Shown piece by piece: positions 1 to 8,121 of a DNA stretch of 64,000 bases. Under the pieces are notes generated by a model that ran no database searches, was not told the DNA's origin, and worked only from the letters and a program-made list of their open reading frames with translations. Within the stretch, counting starts at the first letter, position 1. Every line of letters begins with the position of its first letter. The stretch is from Hohaiivirga grylli (lineage in GTDB: Bacteria; Pseudomonadota; Alphaproteobacteria; Rhizobiales; Beijerinckiaceae): assembly GCF_039655745.1 (NCBI RefSeq), contig NZ_JBBYXI010000003.1:372001-436000 (forward strand). Direction: 5' to 3'. Both the position numbers and the translations under genes were made by a program.

Positions 1-502
1 AGATCAGTTCCTGTTCTGGCGGATCGATATCACGAGCGCCAGCCAGTGCAATATTCTCAAGCTTTAAACCTTTTCCCAAACCGCTTTCCCAAAGTCCGGC
101 GGCCGCAGCCAGTACCATTCCTCCCAGATAACCGCTTGCCGTATTTTCGGGAGTGTTCAGATCAGGGTGCGCATCAAACCAGATTATGCAGGCGTCCGGG
201 TATTGTTGCGCAATAACCGGAATTGTCGCCAAAGCTGCGGTGCAGCGTGGAATTGTTGTGACAGGTATCGTGCCATTTTCTACAATGGCTGCAAGATGCT
301 CTGAAAGCTCCCTTAAACCTGCTCTTGATGCCTTAAGCTCTGCCTCCCATCCTTCATAGGCAGCAGGTGTAGATTTGCCAATAATTTCTGGCTGGAGAGT
401 AAGGTACTTTGCAAGCTTCTTTGCAAGTGCGCGTGCGCCCGGTGTGCCTTTACCATTGCGATCGCCACAACGTCCCTGAAATGTTGTTAATGTAATTGCC
501 AT
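1..502 (-). CDS. Arginase/agmatinase-family (ureohydrolase) protein, C-terminus outside the window
   Basis: The 5' part (167 codons) of a minus-strand gene that runs off the left edge. The start ATG at 502 is preceded by GGGAG at normal spacing. The metal-binding signature WFDAHPD (D110, H112, D114) followed by LNTP and SGYLGGM lines up with the ureohydrolase fold, which binds two Mn ions and hydrolyses guanidino or related C-N bonds. At the place where arginases read SGNLHG, with a catalytic His, this protein reads SGYLGG, so that His is replaced by Gly. Arginase activity should not be assumed; it could be a divergent agmatinase, formimidoylglutamase or guanidinase relative. Family assignment is firm, substrate unknown. 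Confidence 0.8.
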   Translation of the reverse strand, partial: MAITLTTFQGRCGDRNGKGTPGARALAKKLAKYLTLQPEIIGKSTPAAYEGWEAELKASRAGLRELSEHLAAIVENGTIPVTTIPRCTAALATIPVIAQQYPDACIIWFDAHPDLNTPENTASGYLGGMVLAAAAGLWESGLGKGLKLENIALAGARDIDPPEQELI

Positions 503-750
503 AATACACTCCCGATCGGCGGCTAAATGCCACAAGCTTTGCTATGAGTAAGCTCATATATAATTTAATGCAGTCTGTTTTTATCGCCAGACGGCAATGA
601 GATATTAGAAAAAATATTTTTTATTGCAATTTTTCAGGTGCTTTAAGATTCCACAATCATCAGAAAAAACATCCATTGGGTTGATGGACACGGAAATATA
701 AAGTGTTACTGTTCTTCCAGTAGAAAATTAGTTTTGTTTTGAGGTTTCTT

Positions 751-2154
751 ATGGCTTCATTTGCCCCGATTAAACCCGTTTATAAAGAAGCTAACGCAAA
801 GGGTGTTCGACCACTCGGCATAATGGAAACGGTTTTACGTGACGGTCATCAGTCTCTGGCTGCTACACGTATGCGTTTCGAGCAGATGGAACCAATGCTG
901 GAAGCCCTGAATGATGTTGGGTATTGGGCGCTTGAGGGTTGGGGTGGTGCAACATTTGACAGTTGTCTGCGCTTTCTGGGTGAAGACCCATGGGAACGTC
1001 TGCGTAATATGCGCAAAAGACTTTCAAAAACGCCTATTTCTATGTTGCTGCGTGGTCAGAATATTCTTGGCTATAACCATTATGCGGATGATGTTGTTGA
1101 AACGTTTATCAACCGCATGGTTGAAAGTGGCATCAGCGTCATCAGAGCTTTCGATGCTTTGAATGATGTTCGTAATCTTGAGACATCCATTCGTGCCGCC
1201 AAGAAGACGGGAGCTCATGTTCAGGCTTCCATCGTTTATACGCTCAGCCCATTTCACACTAACGAAGGTTTTGTGAAGCTTGGTGAGGAGTTTGCTGCCC
1301 ACGAGGTCGATTCTCTTGTCATCAAGGATATGTCCGGATTGCTGGCGCCTTACACGGCCTATGATCTGGTTTCCCGTTTGAAGGCAAACCCCAAGACAGC
1401 CCATCTGCCTGTTCACATCCACAGTCACTATACAAGTGGTATGGCATCCATGGCTTATCTTAAAGCTGCCGAAGCGGGTGCGGATGTCGTTGACTGTGCT
1501 CTGTCACCTTTTGCTCTTGGTACTTCGCAGCCTGCAACCGAGGCCCTTGTTGCCACGTTTGAAGGACACGAGCGGGATACGGGCCTGAGTAAAGAACAAC
1601 TCTACCCAATTGCTGATTATTTCCGTGATGTGAAAATCAAGATTGAAGAAGAGTTTAAGCTTGATACGGCTTTTGATGTTGATGCCAAGGTTCTGACCTA
1701 TCAAATCCCGGGCGGTATGCTCTCCAATCTGCGCTCTCAGCTTGCCCAGCAGGGGTGGTCAGATAAATACGCTGAGTTACTTGAGGAAATGCCACGGGTT
1801 CGTGCTGATGCTGGCTACCCGCCACTTGTGACGCCAACCAGCCAGATCGTAGGTTCTATGGCTGCCATGAATGTCGGCCTTGGTGAACGTTATTCGATGG
1901 TGCCTATTGAGTTTCGTGATCTGTGCCGTGGTTTGTACGGGCGGACACCACATCCGGTGAATCCTGAGGTAGCTAAGGCTATTATAGGCGATGCTGAAAT
2001 AATTACAGAGCGCCCGGCTAACCGAATAAAGCCACAAATGGATATGATGCGTCATGAACTTGCTGAAAAGGGATATCCTGATGCAAGTCTGGATGACGTT
2101 TTGAGTTATGCGCTTTTCCCGCAGGTGGCATTGGAGTTTTTTGCCAAACGCTAA
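751..2154 (+). CDS. Stand-alone carboxyltransferase subunit (oxaloacetate decarboxylase alpha / pyruvate carboxylase B type)
   Basis: 467 residues. ATG at 751 follows GAGG at 741-744; an in-frame TTG at 739 would overlap that site and is less likely. The N-terminal half is a DRE-TIM-like barrel: LRDGHQS near residue 30 (metal Asp), K192 in VIKDMSG (the lysine that is carbamylated in the family) and the metal histidines of HIHSHY (H222, H224). The C-terminal half is the conserved PYC/OADA domain (YGRTPHPVNPEV). Such subunits move CO2 between biotin and pyruvate/oxaloacetate or related acids. The protein stops before any biotinyl (BCCP) domain and lacks the MKM biotin motif; family members with one are about 590 residues. 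Partner biotin-carboxylase and BCCP genes are not in this window. It resembles a transcarboxylase 5S-like subunit. Confidence 0.85.
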   Translation: MASFAPIKPVYKEANAKGVRPLGIMETVLRDGHQSLAATRMRFEQMEPMLEALNDVGYWALEGWGGATFDSCLRFLGEDPWERLRNMRKRLSKTPISMLLRGQNILGYNHYADDVVETFINRMVESGISVIRAFDALNDVRNLETSIRAAKKTGAHVQASIVYTLSPFHTNEGFVKLGEEFAAHEVDSLVIKDMSGLLAPYTAYDLVSRLKANPKTAHLPVHIHSHYTSGMASMAYLKAAEAGADVVDCALSPFALGTSQPATEALVATFEGHERDTGLSKEQLYPIADYFRDVKIKIEEEFKLDTAFDVDAKVLTYQIPGGMLSNLRSQLAQQGWSDKYAELLEEMPRVRADAGYPPLVTPTSQIVGSMAAMNVGLGERYSMVPIEFRDLCRGLYGRTPHPVNPEVAKAIIGDAEIITERPANRIKPQMDMMRHELAEKGYPDASLDDVLSYALFPQVALEFFAKR

Positions 2155-2178
2155 CAGAAGCTCATTTTCATTGGTAAA

Positions 2179-2205
2179 AACCCGGCTGTGTCAGCCGGGT
2201 TTTTT
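2179..2205. terminator. Bidirectional intrinsic terminator
   Basis: A perfect 10-bp stem (2179-2188 with 2192-2201) and 3-nt loop is followed by T6 on the plus strand and by a T5 run on the minus strand. It separates the convergent carboxyltransferase and nnrS genes and probably serves both. Confidence 0.85.
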
Positions 2206-2207
2206 AT

Positions 2208-3395
2208 TTAACGCTGTTTAGGCCCCCAGAATATCGGGGTGTAATAGATTGCAAATCCAAGGAAAGCCAGAACCCATAATGTACCACTCAGGTAGACCCA
2301 TATCTGGTTGGCAGCAATAAGAGTGGCGTATACACGTGTGACTGCTGCAAAAACTGCCAGAATATAAATGACCTGCATGATTACCGTTGCCTTCAACGCA
2401 CGCCCTGTATGCCCTAAACTTGCACGAGACATAACGGCAAGCGTCATCAGGGCAAAGGCGCCAGATGTCCAGGCATGAATACCGGCACTGGTAGCCACCA
2501 GTTCATATATGGCAAGGCTTTCAAGAATAAATCCAAATGGAATGAAGAGGTAGGCAACATGTAATATGGCAAGTAATGGGTTAGCGAGCGTTCTGTCGCC
2601 AGCCCAACGTATCAGACGGCCAAACTGCATGATTCCGGCAAGAATGAATAAGGCACCGCATATCTGATTTTGTGGCCAGAATATCCAACAGCTCAGTGCA
2701 ATGCCTGATATTAGTATTGTTGCACCATCAAAACGATTGAATGGAATAGGAATACGACCGGGGTTATTCTGTACGAGCCAGTTCCGTGTGAAGCTTGGAA
2801 TTATTCGTCCGCCGATCAGGACAACCAGCATGAGCATTGCGGCAATACCAATGCGTATGCCGTAATTGGCATAGCCTTTGGTAATGACCTCAAAAAGGAA
2901 ACAGGTATTGCCAATCATGAGAAGAATGACACCTGCCAATACGCGTAGATTTCGATAATTTTTGCCTGCGATGATCTCTCTTGCAATAACGCCAATGACA
3001 ACAAACAGGAAAGAGGCGTCAATAATTGCTGCGAATGTGAGCCCTGTAAACTCTGAGGCGGATATGAAGAAACGTCCCGCAAGCCATAAGGCAACTAATG
3101 CTCCGAGTGGCGGGCCGGAAACAGGCAGACGCCCCGTCCAGTTGGGAACAGCGGTTAAGAGAAAGCCAACAACGGCAGCACTCAGATAGCCATAAAGGAG
3201 TTCATGTATATGCCACTCAAGAGCAGGAAGTGCTGAGAAAGAGGTTATATGCCCGTAAAATATCGGTATCCAGAATAGGACGATAAAAGCAGCCTGTATT
3301 GAACCAAGAAAGAAAAATGGTCTGAAGCCATAAGAGAGAAAGGGGATACCATCCGGCGTGTTTCGGCGTGTAGGCTTCTTCGTTGCAATAGGCAT
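2208..3395 (-). CDS. nnrS: NnrS family haem-copper membrane protein
   Basis: 395 residues with about twelve hydrophobic segments, an inner-membrane protein. Early residues PFLSYGFRPFFFLGS and the WHIHELLYGY motif are typical of NnrS, where conserved histidines bind haem and copper. NnrS proteins relieve nitric oxide stress in denitrifiers and pathogens, though the reaction is not settled. The gene lies 89 bases downstream of nirV and nirK on the same strand, so it is probably the last gene of a nitrite/NO operon ending at the terminator at 2179-2205. Start is the ATG at 3395. Confidence 0.9.
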   Translation of the reverse strand: MPIATKKPTRRNTPDGIPFLSYGFRPFFFLGSIQAAFIVLFWIPIFYGHITSFSALPALEWHIHELLYGYLSAAVVGFLLTAVPNWTGRLPVSGPPLGALVALWLAGRFFISASEFTGLTFAAIIDASFLFVVIGVIAREIIAGKNYRNLRVLAGVILLMIGNTCFLFEVITKGYANYGIRIGIAAMLMLVVLIGGRIIPSFTRNWLVQNNPGRIPIPFNRFDGATILISGIALSCWIFWPQNQICGALFILAGIMQFGRLIRWAGDRTLANPLLAILHVAYLFIPFGFILESLAIYELVATSAGIHAWTSGAFALMTLAVMSRASLGHTGRALKATVIMQVIYILAVFAAVTRVYATLIAANQIWVYLSGTLWVLAFLGFAIYYTPIFWGPKQR

Positions 3396-3484
3396 GGCTG
3401 TTCCGCTTCAAATAATTGATAGGCGCAATATCAACCAATGCTGAGAAAGTTCGTTGCCAATGAGCAAATAATTTTTGCTTTAGA

Positions 3485-4342
3485 TCATCTGCGAATGATT
3501 GAACCCAGCTTTTCGAAAAGGGAAGAGCCTTCTTCACCTTTGATAAGACGAAAACCAAGATTACTCGGAGGAATGCCGGCAGCACATCCACCACCGCGTG
3601 CATCTCTTATAAAATCTGAGACATAAGCGCGGTGCTGACCAGCTGTAATGCGAATTCCGCAGACAACAAATGGTTCATTTGCCGGCTGGCCGTCGGCGTT
3701 TAGATTATTTCGTGAAAAGCAGGAATTCGTCCATTCCCAGACATTGCCTGCTATATCCAGAAGCCCTTTTTCATTCTCACCAAAAGAGCCAATCTTTTGT
3801 GTTTTATGATCGCCTTCAAGTTTTCGAGCTGATTCCAGATCGTATCGGGCAATCCAGCGTTGAGCAAAATCTGCATCTTCTCCTAAAGCAAGAGCATCGT
3901 CTTTAAAACGCGATCCGGCTACATACGACCATTCAATATCGGTTGGTAAACGCCAGATTTCACTGGTCTGATTTGATAGCCAATTAGCGTAATCCGTTGC
4001 ATCCTGCCAGCTGACGCCGACAACCGGAAAATCACTTCTTGATGGGTTACTCTGTGAAAGAGGTTTACATCCACCGGCGTCAACACATTTCTGGTAATCC
4101 ATTTCACTGACCTGAGCCCGCATAATGGTCAGTGGTTTTGTAAATTTGATCTTCTTTAATGGGGCATCTATTGGCCGATTATTCTTATTAAACTCACCGG
4201 AAGTCCGGTAAAGAAATTCACCAGGCGGAACAATAACAATATCTGCTGTATTCTGGCGCATTGAGCCATCACTTCGGCCCATGAAGTAAAATACGATGGC
4301 CACACTTAAAAGGCCTATGATCGTATAAATGGTTATGCGCAT
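3485..4342 (-). CDS. nirV: NirV-like formylglycine-generating-enzyme-fold protein
   Basis: 285 residues from ATG 4342, chosen because GGGGGTGG stands just before it and the protein then begins with a clean membrane anchor (ITIYTIIGLLSVAIVFYF). An upstream in-frame ATG at 4396 would add 18 residues and cannot be excluded. The rest is an FGE-sulfatase (SUMF1-like) domain: VPPGEF, PVVGVSWQDATDYANWLS, WRLPTDIEW, IAGNVWEW, RDARGGG, NLGFRL. NirV genes follow nirK in many alphaproteobacteria and are thought to help its maturation or function in the periplasm; the exact role is unknown. It sits 71 bases after nirK in the same operon. Confidence 0.85.
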   Translation of the reverse strand: MRITIYTIIGLLSVAIVFYFMGRSDGSMRQNTADIVIVPPGEFLYRTSGEFNKNNRPIDAPLKKIKFTKPLTIMRAQVSEMDYQKCVDAGGCKPLSQSNPSRSDFPVVGVSWQDATDYANWLSNQTSEIWRLPTDIEWSYVAGSRFKDDALALGEDADFAQRWIARYDLESARKLEGDHKTQKIGSFGENEKGLLDIAGNVWEWTNSCFSRNNLNADGQPANEPFVVCGIRITAGQHRAYVSDFIRDARGGGCAAGIPPSNLGFRLIKGEEGSSLFEKLGSIIRR

Positions 4343-4413
4343 AGCCACCCCCGGTAGATTGCTGCGGCATATATTCATTATACGCCGCAGCTGCATTTGA
4401 TATGGCTTCCAGA

Positions 4414-5526
4414 TTATTTCTTATCTGTTTTGGTAATTGGGCGAGGGGCGGCAACCTGTTTCATCAGATCGTTGTTCCACTCACCCTCAACCTTGAAGTG
4501 GGCCGTGCCACCAAGCATTGCTGCTTCAATCAGGTTATGGGTAACATAGGCGTAAATACCGGGCTGCTTAAAGGTGTAAAGAGCAGCACTGGCTGAACCA
4601 CCACGGACAAACCATGTTTCCATGTCGAGTAATGGCGGGTTTGCAAATTTACCTGTTTCCCAAACATAATCACCATGGCCGCCAATAAGGTGAGGGCGGC
4701 TGTCACGGTTAGCCTGAGCGTGGATGATAAGTACACGATCGCCAACCTTGGCAGGCAAGGCTTTTGCCCCTGTCATGGAACTTGCATGACCATTAAAGAC
4801 GACATGGGTTGGGGTCAGCGTACGCATAACCGCTTCCATATCCGGGAAAGACTCGAGAGGTGTATCGTAGGTCTTGTACTTACCGTCTTCATCTTTCGGA
4901 ATATAGAAATCCTGTTCTGCGATATAATAGATTTTGTCATATTGCAGTGATTTGCCGGCACCATCTTTCAGGCCATCACGGGGAAGAACCAGAATAGCGC
5001 CATTCATGCCGGAAACGACATGCCAGGGTGTCATGACATTGCCGGGAGCACAGTGATAGACGAATGCGCCAGCCCGGTCGGCCTTAAACCGTAGAACAAC
5101 TTCCTCGCCGGGATTAACAATAGTCAGTGCACCACCACCGAGAGCGCCTGTTGAGGCATGAAAATCAATGTTGTGTTCCAGCGTATTGGTTTCTGGATTA
5201 ACAAGAGTCAGTTCAACATAATCGCCTTGGTGTACAACCATCAATGGTCCGGGGACATCACCATCATAAGTAAAGGCATGAACCTTGGTGCCATCATCAT
5301 CAATTGTAATCTGCTTTTCTTGTATGACCATCCGGAATTCTACAACCTTGGGGCCATCCTTTGCGACCTGATCGTGAGGATGAACATTTGGAGCGGGTAC
5401 CAGATCCACTTTTTTACGTGGGAGCTTTGAAACTTCTTCTGCCCAGGCTTTTTCTGAATTCACCAAGGATGGAACTGTCATTGCTGAGATTGCTGTAAGA
5501 AGGAGAGCGTTTCTTCTATTAATCAT
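4414..5526 (-). CDS. nirK: Copper-containing nitrite reductase, NO-forming
   Basis: 370 residues. ATG at 5526 is preceded by GGAGG five bases upstream, and the protein begins with a twin-arginine-like signal (INRRNALLLTAI) ending near KAWAEE, so it is exported, probably by Tat. Two cupredoxin domains follow. All expected residues can be seen: HNIDFH (type 1 His, catalytic Asp and type 2 His), YHCAPG (type 2 His, type 1 Cys), PWHVVSGM (type 1 His and Met), NGHASSMTG (catalytic His) and RPHLIGGH (type 2 His from the neighbouring subunit). The enzyme reduces nitrite to NO in the periplasm as a trimer. Followed by nirV and nnrS. I saw no clear FNR/NnrR palindrome upstream. Confidence 0.95.
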   Translation of the reverse strand: MINRRNALLLTAISAMTVPSLVNSEKAWAEEVSKLPRKKVDLVPAPNVHPHDQVAKDGPKVVEFRMVIQEKQITIDDDGTKVHAFTYDGDVPGPLMVVHQGDYVELTLVNPETNTLEHNIDFHASTGALGGGALTIVNPGEEVVLRFKADRAGAFVYHCAPGNVMTPWHVVSGMNGAILVLPRDGLKDGAGKSLQYDKIYYIAEQDFYIPKDEDGKYKTYDTPLESFPDMEAVMRTLTPTHVVFNGHASSMTGAKALPAKVGDRVLIIHAQANRDSRPHLIGGHGDYVWETGKFANPPLLDMETWFVRGGSASAALYTFKQPGIYAYVTHNLIEAAMLGGTAHFKVEGEWNNDLMKQVAAPRPITKTDKK

Positions 5527-5803
5527 AAAAACCTCCGAGACCTTGCCATATTTACGTTCCCCACCAACGGCCTGCCTGTTGAGTAAACACAGGCATGACA
5601 TCGGCTAAGAGTGTCTTTTGTATCGATGAGCTTAGAGAATGAGCCTCAGGTTCATCGGCAACAGTTTTTGTTTTGTTGCTGAGTAAAGGCTATGTAGGGA
5701 GATGAAAAATATCTTTGATTTAAAATAAGCGAAGTCGAAATTTTGAGGCAATAAATGGGGCTAAAGAGCTAAATATGAAATTTGTTTGCGCTAGAGCAAT
5801 AAG

Positions 5804-5843
5804 TGTGTCCCCGGAAATGTCAAAGGGAAAGTCCGGGGACACA
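5804..5843. repeat. 12-bp perfect inverted repeat without T-run
   Basis: Arms TGTGTCCCCGGA (5804-5815) and its exact complement (5832-5843) enclose a 16-base loop. It lies just past the 3' end of the minus-strand aldolase gene. No T-run follows on the minus strand, so it may act as an mRNA 3'-end stabiliser or a pause site rather than a classical terminator. Confidence 0.6.
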
Positions 5844-5856
5844 TTTGTATCAGTTT

Positions 5857-6744
5857 TTATGTAATTGAAGCGCTATAGATTGCTTTGATGGATGCAGACA
5901 GAGTTGCATTAAACTGAGCGTCAGTCTGTTGAGCGCTAAGGCCTTCTGCCAGTGCTCTTGAGAAGCTTGCAATCAAGCCGTGGTTTTTGAGAAGTTTCTC
6001 ATTTGCTTCTGCCTGAGAGTATCCGCCTGATAGGGCAACAATCCGAACGACATGTGGGTCGTCCATCAGGTCTCTGTAGAAATCATCTTCAACAGGGATT
6101 GAGAACTTGAACATGACCTTTGTTTTGGTATCAAGAGCTGCAAGATGTTTCTTAACTTCCTGTTTCAGAAGCTTCTCTGATTCCGAGCGGTCAGGGCTGT
6201 GGATGTCTACTTCAGGCTCTAGAATTGGGATCAGCCCGGCTGCTGCTATCTGTTTGCCAACTTCAAATTGCTGCTTGATCGCAGCTGCGATGCCTTCTGA
6301 ATTTGCGTTCTTGATAACCGAGCGCATTTTTGTGCCAAAGATGTTCTTGGCGACGGCTTGCTTGAGAAGATCATCCAGACCAGAAATTGGCTTCATGAGT
6401 TGAACGCCATTTTCGAGGTCAGCCAATCCTTTGTCGACTTTCAGAAAAGGAATAATACCTTTCTCTTCCCAAAGATAATCAGCTGTCAGTTTTCCATCAA
6501 TGGAACGGTGCATTGTATTTTCGAAGAGAATTGCACCTAAAATAAAATCAGAATTGAAGTCCGGACTCTTGATGATGCGTGTGCGCATGGCGTGCACAAG
6601 ATCATACATTCCTTCTTCATTCGAATAGGCATTCTCCTGAATACCATATTGCTGCAATGCTTTTGGAGTACTGCCACCGCTTTGATCAAGAGCTGCAATA
6701 AAACCTTGATCTTCATGCATACGACGGAGCTGTTCTTCGTTCAT
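5857..6744 (-). CDS. fda: Fructose-bisphosphate aldolase class I
   Basis: 295 residues from ATG 6744, chosen over 6765 because AAGGAA lies eight bases before it. The protein carries the class I bacterial aldolase pattern: ALDQSGGSTPKAL near the N-terminus, EPEVDIHSPDRSESE in the middle, KFSIPVEDD containing the expected Schiff-base lysine, and VALSGGYSQAEAN. It splits fructose 1,6-bisphosphate into glyceraldehyde 3-phosphate and dihydroxyacetone phosphate in the cytosol, in glycolysis and gluconeogenesis. Length fits the metal-independent class I family found in staphylococci and Brucella. It is flanked by inverted repeats on both sides and appears to be transcribed alone. Confidence 0.93.
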   Translation of the reverse strand: MNEEQLRRMHEDQGFIAALDQSGGSTPKALQQYGIQENAYSNEEGMYDLVHAMRTRIIKSPDFNSDFILGAILFENTMHRSIDGKLTADYLWEEKGIIPFLKVDKGLADLENGVQLMKPISGLDDLLKQAVAKNIFGTKMRSVIKNANSEGIAAAIKQQFEVGKQIAAAGLIPILEPEVDIHSPDRSESEKLLKQEVKKHLAALDTKTKVMFKFSIPVEDDFYRDLMDDPHVVRIVALSGGYSQAEANEKLLKNHGLIASFSRALAEGLSAQQTDAQFNATLSASIKAIYSASIT

Positions 6745-6795
6745 GCCATTTCCTTCCGGTACCAATTTTTATATCTGGGTAGTTTATTATGCCTT

Positions 6796-6826
6796 CTCAG
6801 GACATCAAGAGGGCAAATGTCCTGAG
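6796..6826. repeat. 10-bp perfect inverted repeat between fda and the preceding gene
   Basis: CTCAGGACAT (6796-6805) and its complement (6817-6826) with an 11-base loop, downstream of the minus-strand gene ending at 6849 and upstream of fda. There is no adjacent T-run in the minus direction. It may be a Rho-assisted or RNA-stabilising hairpin. Confidence 0.55.
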
Positions 6827-6848
6827 ATGAAAATATTTTTACGGGTCA

Positions 6849-7730
6849 CTATTTTTCAGCAAGGGCTCTTTTCACAAACTCTTCATCCTCAATGAACATA
6901 TATGACCCTTGAGTGGAGATTTGGAAGGCAATGAAGCCATTCTTTGAGACACTGTTTGTTGGCTGCGGCCATTCATCGCCTGGAAGTAAGCCACCAATGT
7001 CGGCTGCGTTTTTATCCGGATATAAACGAATTGCTACTCTTTTACCGCTCTCGTTCTTATAGTTTTCAATTGGTTTGATCTTGGTCAGCTCCGGCTTCGT
7101 TGCGCCCAGACTGATTGCTTCAGGAATTTTAGTACTCTCTGTTTCAGGAATGCTATCAAGAAGCTTCTTCATGTCTTTTGCCGGACCAATGGTTACGAAG
7201 GTTTTTTCCGAGTTTCCGTAAATCATGGTTGGAAAATAGAGATTGCCATCCGGTGAAAAGTGTTTGGCATAAAGCATAAGTGTCAGGCCGCTTAACGCAT
7301 AAGCATTAATGTTGGCTGATTTTTTGGTATCCTTCACATAAGGAATTTGCTGGTTTTCAAATGCTTCTTTCAGCGTCTCTACGTTACGGTTCTCATAAAG
7401 GCTATTTAATGAGCCATCCGGACTAATAGGAATCCAACGAATTTGAATGTCGGATTGCGCTGTAATCTTCCGTGTTTCTTTGAAGAGAGCCTGACTATAT
7501 GAACATGTCGGCTGATAAAGAACATAGAGGTATTTTTGTTTAGGAGCATCCTTTCCATCGGAAATCCATGGAAGATTAGATACTACTTTCAGAAGGTTTT
7601 CTGCTTTTTTCCCCTCCAGTGTGAGGGTGAGACCTCTTGGCTCACCTTTAAATTTCCCCCATTCTGTTGCAGCAAATGATGGAGAGAAGGATAAGATGAG
7701 GGCTAGTGCAGCCATATAAATTTTTTTCAT
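6849..7730 (-). CDS. Exported thioredoxin-fold protein with C-terminal SH3-like domain
   Basis: 293 residues from ATG 7730. The N-terminus is a signal peptide (KKIYMAALALILSFSPSFAA, cleavage probably before TEW). The YLYVLYQPTCSYS segment near residue 80 looks like the beta-strand and active-site turn of a thioredoxin/DsbC-type fold, but the motif is CSYS, with a single cysteine, instead of CxxC. The last 65 residues (VAIRLYPDKNAADIGGLLPGDEW and onward) resemble a bacterial SH3 domain. A periplasmic thiol-handling or chaperone role is possible. I do not recognise a named family. The start at 7730 is favoured because the upstream ATG at 7760 lacks a ribosome site and would spoil the signal peptide. 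Confidence 0.65.
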   Translation of the reverse strand: MKKIYMAALALILSFSPSFAATEWGKFKGEPRGLTLTLEGKKAENLLKVVSNLPWISDGKDAPKQKYLYVLYQPTCSYSQALFKETRKITAQSDIQIRWIPISPDGSLNSLYENRNVETLKEAFENQQIPYVKDTKKSANINAYALSGLTLMLYAKHFSPDGNLYFPTMIYGNSEKTFVTIGPAKDMKKLLDSIPETESTKIPEAISLGATKPELTKIKPIENYKNESGKRVAIRLYPDKNAADIGGLLPGDEWPQPTNSVSKNGFIAFQISTQGSYMFIEDEEFVKRALAEK

Positions 7731-8121
7731 TTTCCGTCTCGCAAAGTAAAAGTCATGCATTTTTCATATGATGACTATTTATTTTAATTATAAAATGAAT
7801 AGTAGCTTGAATTTGATATTTTTGCGTCTTTTCATTGAAAAAATATTCTATTGCTGGGCTTGTTTTTTGTTTGATTTTGCTCTTGTACGTTGAATTTAAA
7901 TATAATTATTCCATTATGATGTTTGAAGATATCTCTCCTGTGTAAGGTAATTTACAGGTGTGATATCGTGACTTTTTTTGTGGGAAGTCTGGTTCTTTCG
8001 TTCTATGAATAAACAATTCAAGATAAATTTTTGTGATCTTAATTAAGGGTTTAGTCGCTTTTTAGGTATCGGGTAAGCCTTTATGCTTTAAGGGTTGCTG
8101 GGAAAGTCTGGATTTTTGTTG
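7731..8121. other. AT-rich intergenic region between divergent genes
   Basis: About 390 bases between the divergent exported protein and the gsi operon. Very AT-rich and rich in T tracts. It must hold the promoters of both directions, but no element matches consensus well enough to be called. GATATC occurs twice around 7929-7967, with the partial repeats CCTGTGTAA and TTTACAGG between them. Confidence 0.5.

Noticed and set aside
4343..4396. Longer start for nirV at 4396
   Set aside because: The shorter start at 4342 has the better ribosome site and gives a clean membrane anchor; the longer start remains possible.
5527..5700. Search for an FNR or NnrR box upstream of nirK
   Set aside because: Only weak partial matches such as TTGTATCGATGAG were seen; none has two proper half-sites.
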